The notes below the pieces were generated by a model. That model was given only the letters and a program-made list of their open reading frames with translations, was not told the DNA's origin and did not search any database. This document shows positions 29,986-39,038 of a stretch of 64,000 nucleotides of DNA, piece by piece (the stretch's first letter is position 1; every line of letters begins with the position of its first letter). The position numbers and the translations under genes were made by a program. Source of the stretch: Cognatishimia sp. WU-CL00825 (GTDB lineage Bacteria; Pseudomonadota; Alphaproteobacteria; Rhodobacterales; Rhodobacteraceae); assembly GCF_040364665.1 (NCBI RefSeq), contig NZ_BAABWX010000003.1:62001-126000 (forward strand), in the 5' to 3' direction.

Positions 29986-32007
29986 TTAAAGCCCCAAAGC
30001 GGCCCGTCGTTTTTCAGCAAAGCCCTGCACCAGACGATCAGCGATCAATGCAAGCATGGCCATGGCTGCCCCGGCGGAAATGCCCAGTCCGATATCTGCT
30101 TGACCAAGTGCCAAATAGATCGACTGACCCAATCCGGTTGTGCCAATCAGCGCGGCGATCACCAGCATCGAAAAGGCATATAAGATCGTTTGGTTTAGCC
30201 CCAATAGGATGGAAGGCGCCGCGTAGGGCGCACGCACTTCGCGCAGCATTTGCCAGGTTGTCGCCCCAGACGCGGTTGCGGCCTCGACCATATCTGGTGG
30301 CGTAGTAACCAAACCATGGCGTGTGTAACGGATCATGGGCACAATCGCATACATGCAAATCGCTAGGAATGCAGAGAATTCGCCGATTTGGAAAAACATC
30401 AGCACCGGGATCAGAAACACAAACAGCGGTATGGTTTGCAGCAGGTCACACATGGGTCGCAGAATGGCCCAAGCCATGCGGCTGACCGAGGCCCAAAGCC
30501 CCAAAAGCCCGCCGATGACTGCGCAGGCAAAGACCGATGCGCCTGACAGGTAAAGCGACAATAAGGCACGCTCCCACAGTCCCGCCAGCATGATGGCCAA
30601 CAGCAAGATTACCACTAGCCGCGCCAGTTTCAGCCCGCCAGAGGTCCAGCCTAGGGCAGCAAGCCCCACCAGCACAAAAGCCCAGGGTAAATCTGCAACG
30701 CCCGTTTCAAGTATAATCGCCGCGATTGCCACCATCACCCCAGCGGCCAGATTGCCGCGCAAGGCGATCAATCCTGCCAAAATGCCAGCGCCAGCAAAGA
30801 CATAGAGCGAATAGGCCGGTTGCCACATAAAACCCCAGGTAAAGGGCAACACAGCTTGATCAAGCCCGATGCGCAATGGCAACAACCCATAGAACATCGC
30901 ATTGTTTTTTATGCTATCTAAGGCGGCCCCATTGGATGATGTAAAGCTGCCAACCGATGCGTCAACGCTGGCGGCAATTCCATCCATCCAGTGGATATCT
31001 GCTGGATCGACGCGCAGCACAAAGGCTGCAACAACACCCAAAGCCATCAGGCCATAAGCGACTTTGGCGTCGTATTGTTTGCGCTGGGTCGCCAATGCGC
31101 CAGACATGCGGTCGATCACAATTGCAAAGACCACAATCACAGAGCCAGCCAAAAACGCCTGACCAAACCAGGCTTTTCGCATGGTGAGCAAAACTTCCCA
31201 GCCGATGTCATCAAATCCGCCAATCACCGCTGCGATGATCACCATCGACAGAGCCGCCATCAGGCTTTGGTTCACTCCCACCATGATTTGGGTTGCCGCG
31301 GCAGGGATCTCTACCAAAAACAATTGTTGCCGACGCGTGCCACCAGACATGATTGCGGCTTCGCGAATGTCATGTTCGACCCGTTCCAGGCCAAGCAGCG
31401 TATTGCGCGCCATCGGCGGGGCCGCATAGATTGCGGACGCCACCAGACCCACCACCGGGCCAAAGCCAAACAGAAACAGCAAGGGGGTGAGATAGGCAAA
31501 GGTTGGCACCGTTTGCATCACATCTAAAACCACGTTGACCGCTGATTTCAGCCTTGGGTTTTCATAGGCCAGAATACCGATGGCCATGCCCATCAACAGC
31601 GCCAAGGGCACCGAAACAAAGACCAAAGCCAAAGTGCGCATGCTTTGCGCCCAATAGCCAGACACCAGGACAAACCCAAAACCCACAGCGCCAAGCGCAG
31701 CCATTTTCCAACCGCCTAGTCGCCAGCCCAAGGCGGTGACCGCAGCAATGATGATTGGCCAGGGTGTTTCACCCAATATCCAGCCAACTCCATCCATCGG
31801 AATGCTCAACAACCACGACAACCCGCGTGCCAGCGGCTTGAACCAGCCAAGCACCAACCCAAGACCCGAGCTGATCCAGTCATGCACCGGAAATACCCAT
31901 GCCGCTGGCCATTTGATCAGCCAAGCCAATTGGCTCTCAAACGAAAGGCAGAAGACCCCGACAATCAGGGTCACTAAGGCTGCCCAGGCCCCTCGTGTCA
32001 TACTCAT
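29986..32007 (-). CDS. Betaine/TMAO-type ABC transporter permease, duplicated
   Basis: This 673-residue inner-membrane protein contains two ProW-like permease domains in tandem. Each has a BPD-type core: the first with VVLDVMQTVPTFAYL and AIMSGGTRRQQLFLVEIPAA (roughly residues 130-310), the second with CDLLQTIPLFVFLIPV and ATASGATTWQMLREVRAPYA (roughly 460-660). Single ProW/OpuAB proteins carry one and homodimerise; here one chain supplies both halves. Its ATG overlaps the ATPase stop by 4 bases. Glycine betaine, choline, proline betaine or trimethylamine N-oxide are possible substrates. Confidence 0.88.
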   Translation of the reverse strand: MSMTRGAWAALVTLIVGVFCLSFESQLAWLIKWPAAWVFPVHDWISSGLGLVLGWFKPLARGLSWLLSIPMDGVGWILGETPWPIIIAAVTALGWRLGGWKMAALGAVGFGFVLVSGYWAQSMRTLALVFVSVPLALLMGMAIGILAYENPRLKSAVNVVLDVMQTVPTFAYLTPLLFLFGFGPVVGLVASAIYAAPPMARNTLLGLERVEHDIREAAIMSGGTRRQQLFLVEIPAAATQIMVGVNQSLMAALSMVIIAAVIGGFDDIGWEVLLTMRKAWFGQAFLAGSVIVVFAIVIDRMSGALATQRKQYDAKVAYGLMALGVVAAFVLRVDPADIHWMDGIAASVDASVGSFTSSNGAALDSIKNNAMFYGLLPLRIGLDQAVLPFTWGFMWQPAYSLYVFAGAGILAGLIALRGNLAAGVMVAIAAIILETGVADLPWAFVLVGLAALGWTSGGLKLARLVVILLLAIMLAGLWERALLSLYLSGASVFACAVIGGLLGLWASVSRMAWAILRPMCDLLQTIPLFVFLIPVLMFFQIGEFSAFLAICMYAIVPMIRYTRHGLVTTPPDMVEAATASGATTWQMLREVRAPYAAPSILLGLNQTILYAFSMLVIAALIGTTGLGQSIYLALGQADIGLGISAGAAMAMLALIADRLVQGFAEKRRAALGL

Positions 32008-33056
32008 GCTGTTTCGCCGCCCAAGGCTTTGACAAAGTTCTCGGGGCGCACTTGGCCCACAACCTTGCCGTCGCCATCTTTGACCGGCACAGCTTCAAAT
32101 TGCGCCGCACATTGGGTCAAAGCCGCCTCAAGCGACATGCCCGTGCGCAATTCCGGCCAGTCACCCGCCAGCGTTGCGTCGCCCACCGGTTCCATCACTT
32201 CGCCCAGTGTCATATGGCGGCCTTTGGGGATATCGCGGGCAAATTCACGCACGTAGTCATCCACGGGGTTCAAAACAATCTGCGTCGGCGTGCCGATTTG
32301 CACCACTTCGCCATCCCGCATAATCGCAATGCGATCCGCCAGCTTTAAAGCTTCGGCAATATCATGGGTGATAAAGACAATCGATTTTTTCAAGGTCGCT
32401 TGAATGTTCAGGAATTCATCCTGCAACTGGCGACGGATCAAAGGATCAAGCGCGGAAAACGGCTCATCCAGAAACCAGATATCGGGGTTCACCGCCAAAG
32501 AGCGCGCAATGCCCACACGCTGGCGTTGGCCACCAGACAATTCTCGCGGATAGGAATTCTCGCGCCCATCTAGCCCCACCAGCTTGATCACCTCTAGCGC
32601 GCGCGCTTGACGTTCAGCGCGGCCAGCCCCCTGCATTTTTAGCGGAAAGGCCACGTTATCTGTCACGGTCATATGCGGGAACAGGCCAAAATGCTGGAAC
32701 ACCATGCCCAGCTTATTGCGTCGCAATTCGATCAAACGGCTTTCGCTGGCGGTCAGGATATCCTCACCGTCAATGCGCACCGCACCGGCTGTTGGTTCAA
32801 TCAGACGCGAAATACAGCGAATCAAGGTAGATTTGCCAGAGCCAGACAGCCCCATAATGACAAACAGCTCGCCCGATTGAACTTCAAAGTTCGCATCTCG
32901 GACGGCGGGTATCAGCCCCTGATCCTGTAGCTTCTTTGCGGTGTCCCGCATGTCCTGCGTGCCAGTTTTTTGCAGACTGTCACGCGCCCCTTCGCCGAAG
33001 ACCTGCCACAGGCCTTCGACGGCAATCGCCGGTGCGATGCTTTTGTTTTCAGACAT
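32004..33056 (-). CDS. Betaine/TMAO-type ABC transporter ATPase (ProV-like)
   Basis: The 350-residue ATPase belongs to the quaternary-amine uptake class. It shows the long N-terminal ProV helix, Walker A in MGLSGSGKSTLIR near residue 70, signature LSGGQRQRVGIARSL and Walker B DIWFLDEPFSALD. A C-terminal stretch after PKGRHMTLGEVM carries a CBS-like remnant (TGMSLEAALTQCAAQFEAVPVKDGDGKVVGQV), the region that senses ionic strength in OpuA. The ATG at 33056 is used; the codon before it is TTG. It lies 9 bases after the binding-protein gene. Confidence 0.9.
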   Translation of the reverse strand: MSENKSIAPAIAVEGLWQVFGEGARDSLQKTGTQDMRDTAKKLQDQGLIPAVRDANFEVQSGELFVIMGLSGSGKSTLIRCISRLIEPTAGAVRIDGEDILTASESRLIELRRNKLGMVFQHFGLFPHMTVTDNVAFPLKMQGAGRAERQARALEVIKLVGLDGRENSYPRELSGGQRQRVGIARSLAVNPDIWFLDEPFSALDPLIRRQLQDEFLNIQATLKKSIVFITHDIAEALKLADRIAIMRDGEVVQIGTPTQIVLNPVDDYVREFARDIPKGRHMTLGEVMEPVGDATLAGDWPELRTGMSLEAALTQCAAQFEAVPVKDGDGKVVGQVRPENFVKALGGETA

Positions 33057-33065
33057 CAAGTCAGC

Positions 33066-34025
33066 TTATTTGGTTGCCATTTTGACAACAGACATCCAGC
33101 TCTCTTCGTTTGCTGCCATCCACTCGGCTACAACCGCTTCGACCTTTTGACCGTCTACATCCACAGCACCCATCATCGGCTGTTGGGCCTCAACTGACAG
33201 TGTATAGTTGGTCAGGATTTCAGCCGCTGCTGGCCATTTCTCAGCCAAACCGCTCCAGCCCGCTTTAAAGATGCGCGACGGTGCAAAGTCACAATCATTC
33301 ACGGCATTTGGGTTTGGTCCCCATGATGCATCCGTAAAGCACGCGTCTTCGCCAGCTGGCAATTCCACGAATTTCACGTCATAGGCCGACATTGCCCAAT
33401 GAGGTTGCCAGAATGTGATCAACAGTGGTGATTTCTTTTCGGTGGATGCGCGCAATTCAGCAATCAGCGCACCTTCGGATCCAGCAGGAACCGCTTTGAA
33501 CGGCAAAGCCAAGCCTGTCATGCGATCAGCGCCCGGCGTGCCCCAATCGGCTGGGTAATCCACCAGACGACCATTTGGAATGGTTTCCGCTGTGGCAAAT
33601 GCGATGGCACAGGCCTGCAACGCTTCCCAGGCTGGCAAACCAGGGCACAGATCAGCCACATGCGCCGGATAGGCGATGCCTTCTTTTGCATCCAGACCCA
33701 GGTCACCAATCTCAACAACGGAGCCTTCGGCAATCTTCTTGGCATATTCGTCAGAGACGTTAGAGGACCAAATTTCCAAAGTGGCGTGAATATCGCCATC
33801 CGCAATCGCTTGGAACTGGTTCATCATGCCCGCAGTCACGAATTCAACCTTATAGCCAGCTGCTTTCAGCATTTCGCCTGCCACATGGGTTGTCACATGT
33901 TGGCCAGTCCATTCGTTCAAAGCCAGCTTGATCGGCTCGTCTACGGCGCCCATATCAGCAGCATGCGCAACACCCGCGGCGGTCAATGCAATGGCCGACA
34001 GGCCAATTTTCAAAGTTGCTTTCAT
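33066..34025 (-). CDS. Betaine/TMAO-type ABC transporter substrate-binding protein
   Basis: The 319-residue periplasmic protein of the OpuAC family has a signal peptide (MKATLKIGLSAIALTAAGVAHA). Tryptophans at NEWTGQ, LEIWSSN, FWQPHW and ASWGPN are candidates for the aromatic cage that holds a quaternary ammonium group. It heads the binding protein, ATPase, permease operon; GGAGA precedes the ATG. Roseobacter TMAO transporters (TmoXWV) have the same architecture, and no tmm or tdm genes are present here to decide between TMAO and betaine. Confidence 0.88.
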   Translation of the reverse strand: MKATLKIGLSAIALTAAGVAHAADMGAVDEPIKLALNEWTGQHVTTHVAGEMLKAAGYKVEFVTAGMMNQFQAIADGDIHATLEIWSSNVSDEYAKKIAEGSVVEIGDLGLDAKEGIAYPAHVADLCPGLPAWEALQACAIAFATAETIPNGRLVDYPADWGTPGADRMTGLALPFKAVPAGSEGALIAELRASTEKKSPLLITFWQPHWAMSAYDVKFVELPAGEDACFTDASWGPNPNAVNDCDFAPSRIFKAGWSGLAEKWPAAAEILTNYTLSVEAQQPMMGAVDVDGQKVEAVVAEWMAANEESWMSVVKMATK

Positions 34026-34412
34026 GATTTTCTCCCAGTTTAAGCCAATTTATTAAATGGCTATTTAATTTCTTGATTGGCCACATAAGAACACGCAAAA
34101 CGCCTCAGGCCAACAAAAATAACACTCTCGCACCATAGGCGCTTCCTATATGCGATAAAACCTCTAGCTAGATCCAATTGCCGTTGTGGCAAAAATTTCT
34201 CGCGTTCAAGCGCTTAGCTTTCACGCCCATCGGAAACTTTGGCACCAGCTTCTTGGGCCAGACACCAGGAAAATAGTATCAGCTTGACACGTAATGCTGC
34301 AAAATTCGCCACTTTGTGCTAGCAAATCCCTGTGCGGCTTGGTCGCAGCCTCGTTGAATTGAATAGATTCCGTCACAGGCATATGTCCGCATAGTATCAT
34401 TTGGAGCGCAAC
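34026..34412. other. 387-base intergenic region, divergent promoters
   Basis: This gap separates the divergent ABC operon and DUF983 gene. Near 34053-34068 the A/T-rich inverted words TTAAAT and ATTTAA flank GGCT, close to where the ABC promoter should be. TTGACA at 34284-34289 could be a -35 box for the DUF983 gene, without a clear -10. A 66-codon minus-strand ORF (34221-34421) overlaps the DUF983 start and has no recognisable protein features. I see no RNA gene or mobile element. Confidence 0.5.
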
Positions 34413-34805
34413 ATGACACAAACAACTGCTGATCGCCCGTGGAAGCCTGCGGTATTAAACGGGTTTCGGAACCGATGCCCGAACTGCGGCGAAGGCAAGA
34501 TCCTCCACAGCTACCTTAAGGTGCATGACAATTGCCCCAGCTGTCAGGAAGAATTCCACCACCACCGCGCAGATGATGGCCCAGCCTACATCACGATTTT
34601 GGTGGTTGGTCATGTTATGGGCCTGTGCCTGACACTCATGTGGGAAACGCTGCGTCCGTCCCCTTTGACCATGGCGCTGACAATTTCCGCAATTGCTATT
34701 GTCACATCTCTTTTGATGCTGCCGCGCATCAAAAGCATGATCGTCGCCTTGCAATGGTCAAGACGCATGAACGGGTTTGAGAAAGCGGCCAAAGCCGCCA
34801 GCTGA
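34413..34805 (+). CDS. DUF983 zinc-ribbon membrane protein
   Basis: The 130-residue protein has an N-terminal zinc ribbon with two knuckles (CPNCGEG and CPSCQEE, residues about 21-47) followed by two hydrophobic helices (about 60-80 and 88-108). This is the DUF983 architecture, frequent in alphaproteobacteria, of unknown function. The ATG at 34413 has GGAG 6 bases upstream; a TTG at 34401 lies across that site. It is followed by a strong bidirectional terminator and converges on dapB. Confidence 0.88.
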   Translation: MTQTTADRPWKPAVLNGFRNRCPNCGEGKILHSYLKVHDNCPSCQEEFHHHRADDGPAYITILVVGHVMGLCLTLMWETLRPSPLTMALTISAIAIVTSLLMLPRIKSMIVALQWSRRMNGFEKAAKAAS

Positions 34806-34833
34806 GACAAAACCCTGTACGTTTGAATATACC

Positions 34834-34865
34834 AAAGGCGCGTCTAGATCCAATGACGCGCCTTT
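34834..34865. terminator. Bidirectional terminator, DUF983 gene/dapB
   Basis: AAAGGCGCGTC (34834-34844) and GACGCGCCTTT (34855-34865) make a perfect 11-bp stem with a 10-base loop, between the convergent DUF983 gene and dapB. A and T runs at the stem ends are short (3 bases). Confidence 0.75.
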
Positions 34866-34887
34866 CTGCATTCAAAGACCAAATGTC

Positions 34888-35697
34888 CTATAAACCAAGC
34901 ACATCCATCATGTCATATTCGCCGGGCTTTTGAGATTGGCCCCAAAGCGCGGCTTTTAAAGCGCCCCGCGCAAAGATCGTGCGATCTGTCGCCATGTGGC
35001 GCAACACAATACGTTCTCCGGCCGCCGCAAACAGCACGTCATGCTCGCCTACGATGTCCCCGCCTCGGATGGCCGTGAATCCGATATCGCCACGCTTACG
35101 TGCGCCGGTGATGCCATCACGCCCACTGTCACGCACATCCGCCAAGGTCACGCCGCGACCTTGCGCTGCCGCTTCACCCAACATCAAAGCCGTGCCACTG
35201 GGTGCATCCACTTTGTGATGATGATGCGCTTCGATCACCTCGATATCAAAATCTTCATCCAGAGCCGCAGCCACCTTCTTGGTGAGCTGCGTCAACAGAT
35301 TTACCCCCAGACTCATATTGCCCGCGCGCACGATCACCGCGTGATGCGATGCCGGCTCTAGCTTGGCAATTTCGTCGTCGGTCATGCCGGTTGTGCCGAT
35401 GACATGCACCGCCCGCGCCTGCGCCGCCAGTTTGGAAAACCCAAGCGTCGCTGCCGGAGAGGTAAAATCAATCACAGCCTGTGCCTTGGCAAAGGCTTCT
35501 AGCGGTCTATCCGTAACGGTCACGCCCAAAGCAGCCCCGCCCATGGCGACGCCAATATCTTGGCCAACCCAATCATGGCCCGCACGTTCCACTGCGCCAA
35601 CAAGGCGGGCTTTGTCGCTGTCCACAACGGTTTTGATCAGCATTTGGCCCATACGACCAGAGGCCCCAGTGATCACAATACCCGGCAGGTCTTCCAT
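34888..35697 (-). CDS. dapB: 4-hydroxy-tetrahydrodipicolinate reductase
   Basis: DapB reduces hydroxytetrahydrodipicolinate with NAD(P)H on the way to diaminopimelate and lysine. The 269-residue protein has the Rossmann motif [14 protein letters not shown], the catalytic segment [20 protein letters not shown] with the conserved histidines and lysine, and [18 protein letters not shown] near the end. ATG at 35697 has AGGAG 6 bases upstream. It is divergent from rbfA. A second lysine-pathway gene, the dapC-like aminotransferase, lies at the right end of the window. Confidence 0.97.
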   Translation of the reverse strand: MEDLPGIVITGASGRMGQMLIKTVVDSDKARLVGAVERAGHDWVGQDIGVAMGGAALGVTVTDRPLEAFAKAQAVIDFTSPAATLGFSKLAAQARAVHVIGTTGMTDDEIAKLEPASHHAVIVRAGNMSLGVNLLTQLTKKVAAALDEDFDIEVIEAHHHHKVDAPSGTALMLGEAAAQGRGVTLADVRDSGRDGITGARKRGDIGFTAIRGGDIVGEHDVLFAAAGERIVLRHMATDRTIFARGALKAALWGQSQKPGEYDMMDVLGL

Positions 35698-35815
35698 CAA
35701 TCTCTCCTTTGCGGTATGGCCCAGCCCTTACCTTATTGGGCGGGTCCTTGCAAAGGGATTGGTCTTAAAATGGACGCGCTTGGCAAAGGCGCAGAAAACG
35801 CATAAGTGACCGAAT

Positions 35816-36241
35816 ATGGCAAAGAACAGTTTCTCCGAAGGCCGCGGCCCCTCGACCCGTCAATTGCGCGTAGGCGAATTGATCCGCCGGACATTGTCCG
35901 AGGTGCTGACCCGTGGCGACATCCATGACCCTGACCTGAACCGCCTGTCCGTGACAGTGGGCGAGGTGCGCATGTCCCCAGACCTGCACATCGCGACGAT
36001 CTACGTGCTGCCACTGGGTGGCAAAGGCAAAGACGACGTGCTGAAACTGCTCGCCAAAAACAAATACGAGTTGCGCCGCACCATCAACAAAAAGCTGGGC
36101 CTGAAACATTCACCGGACCTGCGTTTTCAGTTGGACCGCACTTTTGATCAGATGGATGAAACCCGACGCATCCTAAGCCAAGACGCTGTGCGCCGTGATG
36201 TCGACAAGCCATACACCCCGGACAGCGACGCCGAGACGTGA
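35816..36241 (+). CDS. rbfA: 30S ribosome-binding factor A
   Basis: RbfA is a small KH-fold protein that binds the 30S subunit late in 16S rRNA maturation. The 141-residue product has [43 protein letters not shown] and [18 protein letters not shown], typical for the family. Its stop overlaps the GTG start of the next gene by 4 bases (GTGA). truB lies one gene further on, as often found near rbfA in bacteria. Confidence 0.96.
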   Translation: MAKNSFSEGRGPSTRQLRVGELIRRTLSEVLTRGDIHDPDLNRLSVTVGEVRMSPDLHIATIYVLPLGGKGKDDVLKLLAKNKYELRRTINKKLGLKHSPDLRFQLDRTFDQMDETRRILSQDAVRRDVDKPYTPDSDAET

Positions 36242-36966
36242 GCAAGCTGCTCGGCCTTCTCGCCACATTGGCGCTGTGGCCGAATTTCGCGGCAGCCGTA
36301 GACTGCCGTGCTCTGTCATACTTGGGCAACCAATACACCCTCTGCACTGTCAGCCCCGCCACCGAAGACCTGCGGCTCTTTTTGCGGGACGAAGACAATC
36401 AAATCTTTGGTCATTTCGCAGCCATAGAACGCGCGTTGCCCGCTGGCAAGTCGTTACCATTTGCGATGAACGCAGGTATGTACCACCCAGACAGGCGCCC
36501 GGTTGGCTATTATATTGCCAATGGAAAACAGGAACAAAGCCTGTTCACCAAGGCGAGCCCCGGCAACTTTGGTCTGCTGCCAAACGGGGTATTTTGCATC
36601 CGCGACACACGCGCTGATGTCTTTGAAACGTTGGTCTTCAAATCCAAATCCCCCAATTGCACCTTTGCGTCGCAATCCGGTCCAATGCTGGTGATCGATG
36701 GCAAATTACACCCGCGGTTTTTGGCCAACAGCACATCCCGCTTTATTCGCAACGGCGTGGGCACAAGTGCTAACGGCCAGATCGCCTATTTCGTCAAATC
36801 GGAAAATGCGGTCACTTTTCATGAATTCGGCACGCTTTTTCGCGACGCGCTAAAAACACCGCAGGCGCTTTTCTTTGATGGCAAAGTCAGCCGCCTGCAC
36901 GCGCCACAACTAGACCGCTCTGATCCGGGGTTCTGGGTGGGGCCAATTGTCGGTGTGATTGAATAA
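36238..36966 (+). CDS. Phosphodiester glycosidase family protein (DUF2233)
   Basis: The 242-residue exported protein has a signal peptide ([20 protein letters not shown]) and DUF2233/NAGPA-like motifs: [33 protein letters not shown] and [18 protein letters not shown]. Mammalian relatives remove N-acetylglucosamine from a phosphodiester; the bacterial substrate may be an envelope glycan but is unknown. It starts with GTG at 36238, overlapping the rbfA stop by 4 bases, so translation is coupled to rbfA. The coupling of an envelope enzyme to a ribosome factor seems positional rather than functional. Confidence 0.85.
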   Translation: MSKLLGLLATLALWPNFAAAVDCRALSYLGNQYTLCTVSPATEDLRLFLRDEDNQIFGHFAAIERALPAGKSLPFAMNAGMYHPDRRPVGYYIANGKQEQSLFTKASPGNFGLLPNGVFCIRDTRADVFETLVFKSKSPNCTFASQSGPMLVIDGKLHPRFLANSTSRFIRNGVGTSANGQIAYFVKSENAVTFHEFGTLFRDALKTPQALFFDGKVSRLHAPQLDRSDPGFWVGPIVGVIE

Positions 36967-37090
36967 AGCACGCCTACCTGCCACCAATGCAACGCACCCA
37001 CGACATGGACTTTTACCGTTCTAGCAATTGACGAGTTGGCCATGTTTATATACCCGCGCAGTTCAAACAGATTGCAAGACCGAGGGCACC

Positions 37091-38005
37091 ATGGGGCGCA
37101 AACGCAAAGGACGTGACATTTCTGGCTGGTTGGTCGTGGACAAACCCGCGGGCCTTTCCTCGACCGCTGTGGTCAACAAAGTGCGCTGGGCCTTTAACGC
37201 CAAAAAAGCTGGGCACGCCGGTACGCTTGACCCAGAGGCCACAGGTGTTCTTGCCGTCGCGCTGGGCGAAGCGACAAAAACCGTACCCTATATCACTGAC
37301 GCGTTGAAATCATACGAATTCACCGTGCGTCTTGGTCAGGCCACCAATACGGATGACACCGAAGGCGAAGTTGTCGCCACATCTGAACAACGCCCCAGTG
37401 ACGATGAAATTAAAGCGGCACTTGGACAGTTTGTTGGCGATATTCAGCAAATTCCTCCGAAATTCTCCGCCGTTAAGATCGACGGCGAACGCGCCTATAA
37501 ATTGGCGCGCGAAGATGCCGATTTTGAAATCGCTGCGCGCCCTTTGTGGGTCGAATCTCTGATTATGTTAGATCGCGAAGACCAAGATCACGTGACGCTG
37601 GAACTGACCTGCGGCAAAGGCGGGTATGTGCGCTCTATTGCCCGCGACCTTGGCGAATCTCTGGGTTGTCTTGGCCACGTCCGGGAATTGCGCCGGGTCT
37701 GGTCCGGTCCCTTTGACGTCAAAGAGGCTATCACATTGGCGCAGATCGACGAACTGGCCAAAGCGCCAGAAATTGACCAATTTCTGCGCCCGACCTCACA
37801 AGGGCTTGCAGATTTGCCAGAGGTCAAATGCACGGTTGAGAGCCTTGTCAAACTGCGCAACGGAAATGCCGGTATGGTCATCGCACACGACATCGAATTT
37901 GGCGAAGAATGCTGGGCGAGCTTTGACGGTGAACCGGTTGCGGTTGGTGTTTTCAAAGCAGGCGAACTTCACCCAAGTCGGGTGTTTGTACCCACCAGCG
38001 CATAA
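37091..38005 (+). CDS. truB: tRNA pseudouridine(55) synthase
   Basis: TruB converts U55 of the tRNA T-loop to pseudouridine. The 304-residue protein has the catalytic Asp47 in [13 protein letters not shown], the N-terminal [13 protein letters not shown], the [15 protein letters not shown] motif and a C-terminal PUA-like tail. The start at 37091 ([12 protein letters not shown]) is favoured because the longer frame from 37028 has no homologous residues. In related genomes truB often stands close to rpsO and pnp; here three unrelated genes separate truB from rpsO. Confidence 0.96.
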   Translation: MGRKRKGRDISGWLVVDKPAGLSSTAVVNKVRWAFNAKKAGHAGTLDPEATGVLAVALGEATKTVPYITDALKSYEFTVRLGQATNTDDTEGEVVATSEQRPSDDEIKAALGQFVGDIQQIPPKFSAVKIDGERAYKLAREDADFEIAARPLWVESLIMLDREDQDHVTLELTCGKGGYVRSIARDLGESLGCLGHVRELRRVWSGPFDVKEAITLAQIDELAKAPEIDQFLRPTSQGLADLPEVKCTVESLVKLRNGNAGMVIAHDIEFGEECWASFDGEPVAVGVFKAGELHPSRVFVPTSA

Positions 38006-38113
38006 TCGCGCGCTAGCGATCCACGGGTGACTTCACATTGCTGACCGCGCCCTGCCCCCAAACGCAAATCTGGCCCGGTAATAGCTTTTGACCTGTTCAA
38101 TTCCGGTGACGAA

Positions 38114-38142
38114 TCGTACGTTTCACACGCTGAAACGTACGA
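38114..38142. promoter_or_regulatory. Perfect 12-bp inverted repeat upstream of the DUF1643 gene
   Basis: TCGTACGTTTCA (38114-38125) and TGAAACGTACGA (38131-38142) are exact inverted copies separated by CACGC, ending 16 bases before the DUF1643 start. Each arm also contains the palindrome CGTACG. There is no T tract, so a terminator is unlikely. A -35-like TTGACC lies at 38088-38093, which would place the repeat over the -10 and start site, where a repressor would bind. A 5' UTR hairpin is the alternative. Confidence 0.6.
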
Positions 38143-38158
38143 ATTGTAAGATTAAGAG

Positions 38159-38692
38159 ATGATTAAGCGTAAGTTCCAAAAAGGGGATGCCGCCTCAGAA
38201 GCCTGGTATTCAGATTGCGAAACCTATCGCTATTCTTTGACCCGGATTTGGGACAACAAGAAGCCACGTGTGGCCTTTGTCATGCTAAACCCTTCAAAAG
38301 CCACCGAAATTCAAAACGACCCAACCATTGAACGTTGCGAACGTCGCGCCCGCATTCTTGGGTTTGGTGGCTTTCGCGCGGTCAATATCTTTGCCCTACG
38401 CGAGACCTCACCCCGATTGATGCGACAACATAAATCCCCGGAAGGACCTGAAAACAAACAAGTTTTACGGGACTCCTGCGGTTGGGCGCAGAAAATTATT
38501 GCTGCTTGGGGCGTACATGGCGCACATCTTGATCAAGGTAAGGCAACCTGTAGTTTACTGTTGGAAGCAGGCAAAGAAGTCTACCATCTGGGCCTTACCA
38601 AGGACGGGCATCCCCGACATCCGCTGTATATTCGCTATGCCCAACAACCAGAACCATGGCCCATTAACCCATTGAAAACAGGTGACTTATGA
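38159..38692 (+). CDS. DUF1643 domain protein
   Basis: The 177-residue soluble protein has the DUF1643 signature FVMLNPSKATEIQNDPTIERCERRA, then GGFRAVNIFALRETSP, AAWGVHGAH and the C-terminal LGLTKDGHPRHPLYI. The family has no established function and is often found on accessory DNA, including mobile regions. The ATG follows a perfect inverted repeat by 16 bases, with only a weak ribosome site (AAGAG). Its stop overlaps the DUF5665 start by 4 bases (ATGA), so the two proteins are probably made together. Confidence 0.85.
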   Translation: MIKRKFQKGDAASEAWYSDCETYRYSLTRIWDNKKPRVAFVMLNPSKATEIQNDPTIERCERRARILGFGGFRAVNIFALRETSPRLMRQHKSPEGPENKQVLRDSCGWAQKIIAAWGVHGAHLDQGKATCSLLLEAGKEVYHLGLTKDGHPRHPLYIRYAQQPEPWPINPLKTGDL

Positions 38693-38955
38693 CAATCGCA
38701 GACAGAGACGCACTTGAAAATCTCACCGTCGAAGTTGCGCGTTTGAATGACCATCGTTTCATTCGGGTTCAGAATTCTTATTGGCGGTTGGTGATCTTTC
38801 AGTTCCTGCGCGGCTTGGCTTTTGGCTTGGGTTCCGTCATCGGGGCAACAATTCTTGTGTCTCTTTTGGCCTGGTGGGTAAGCCAATTTGAATTCCTACC
38901 AATCGTCGGGGACTGGGCATCGCAAATTGCCAAACAAATTGATTTGTCGCAATGA
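38689..38955 (+). CDS. DUF5665-like small membrane protein
   Basis: The 88-residue protein has a charged N-terminal half (ADRDALENLTVEVARLNDHRFIRVQNSYWR) and one long hydrophobic segment (about residues 37-66, LVIFQFLRGLAFGLGSVIGATILVSLLAWW), matching the DUF5665 pattern. Function is unknown. It overlaps the DUF1643 gene by 4 bases and presumably shares its transcript. The pair lies in the accessory insert between truB and rpsO. Confidence 0.72.
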   Translation: MTIADRDALENLTVEVARLNDHRFIRVQNSYWRLVIFQFLRGLAFGLGSVIGATILVSLLAWWVSQFEFLPIVGDWASQIAKQIDLSQ

Positions 38956-38959
38956 TCTG

Positions 38960-38974
38960 TTAACCATCAATTCA
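38960..38974. promoter_or_regulatory. CtrA-box-like sequence upstream of the RTX gene
   Basis: TTAACCATCAATTCA fits the CtrA pattern TTAA-N7-TTAA with one mismatch and includes TTAACCAT, a frequent CtrA half-site form. It lies 65-79 bases before the RTX start. Downstream, GAGTGAT (39001-39007) and ATCACTC (39022-39028) form an inverted repeat next to the start region. CtrA control is a hypothesis only. Confidence 0.3.
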
Positions 38975-39038
38975 ATTTATCGTTTACAGACAATGATTTA
39001 GAGTGATTTAGTCAAGATGATATCACTCGGAGTCTGTC

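Noticed and set aside
29986..34025. Firm naming as a TMAO importer (tmoXWV)
   Set aside because: The architecture fits, but so do glycine betaine and choline importers, and no TMA or TMAO metabolism genes are adjacent. The substrate is left open.
34221..34421. 66-codon minus-strand frame in the 387-base intergenic region
   Set aside because: No ribosome site or domain is seen, and it overlaps the DUF983 start on the other strand.
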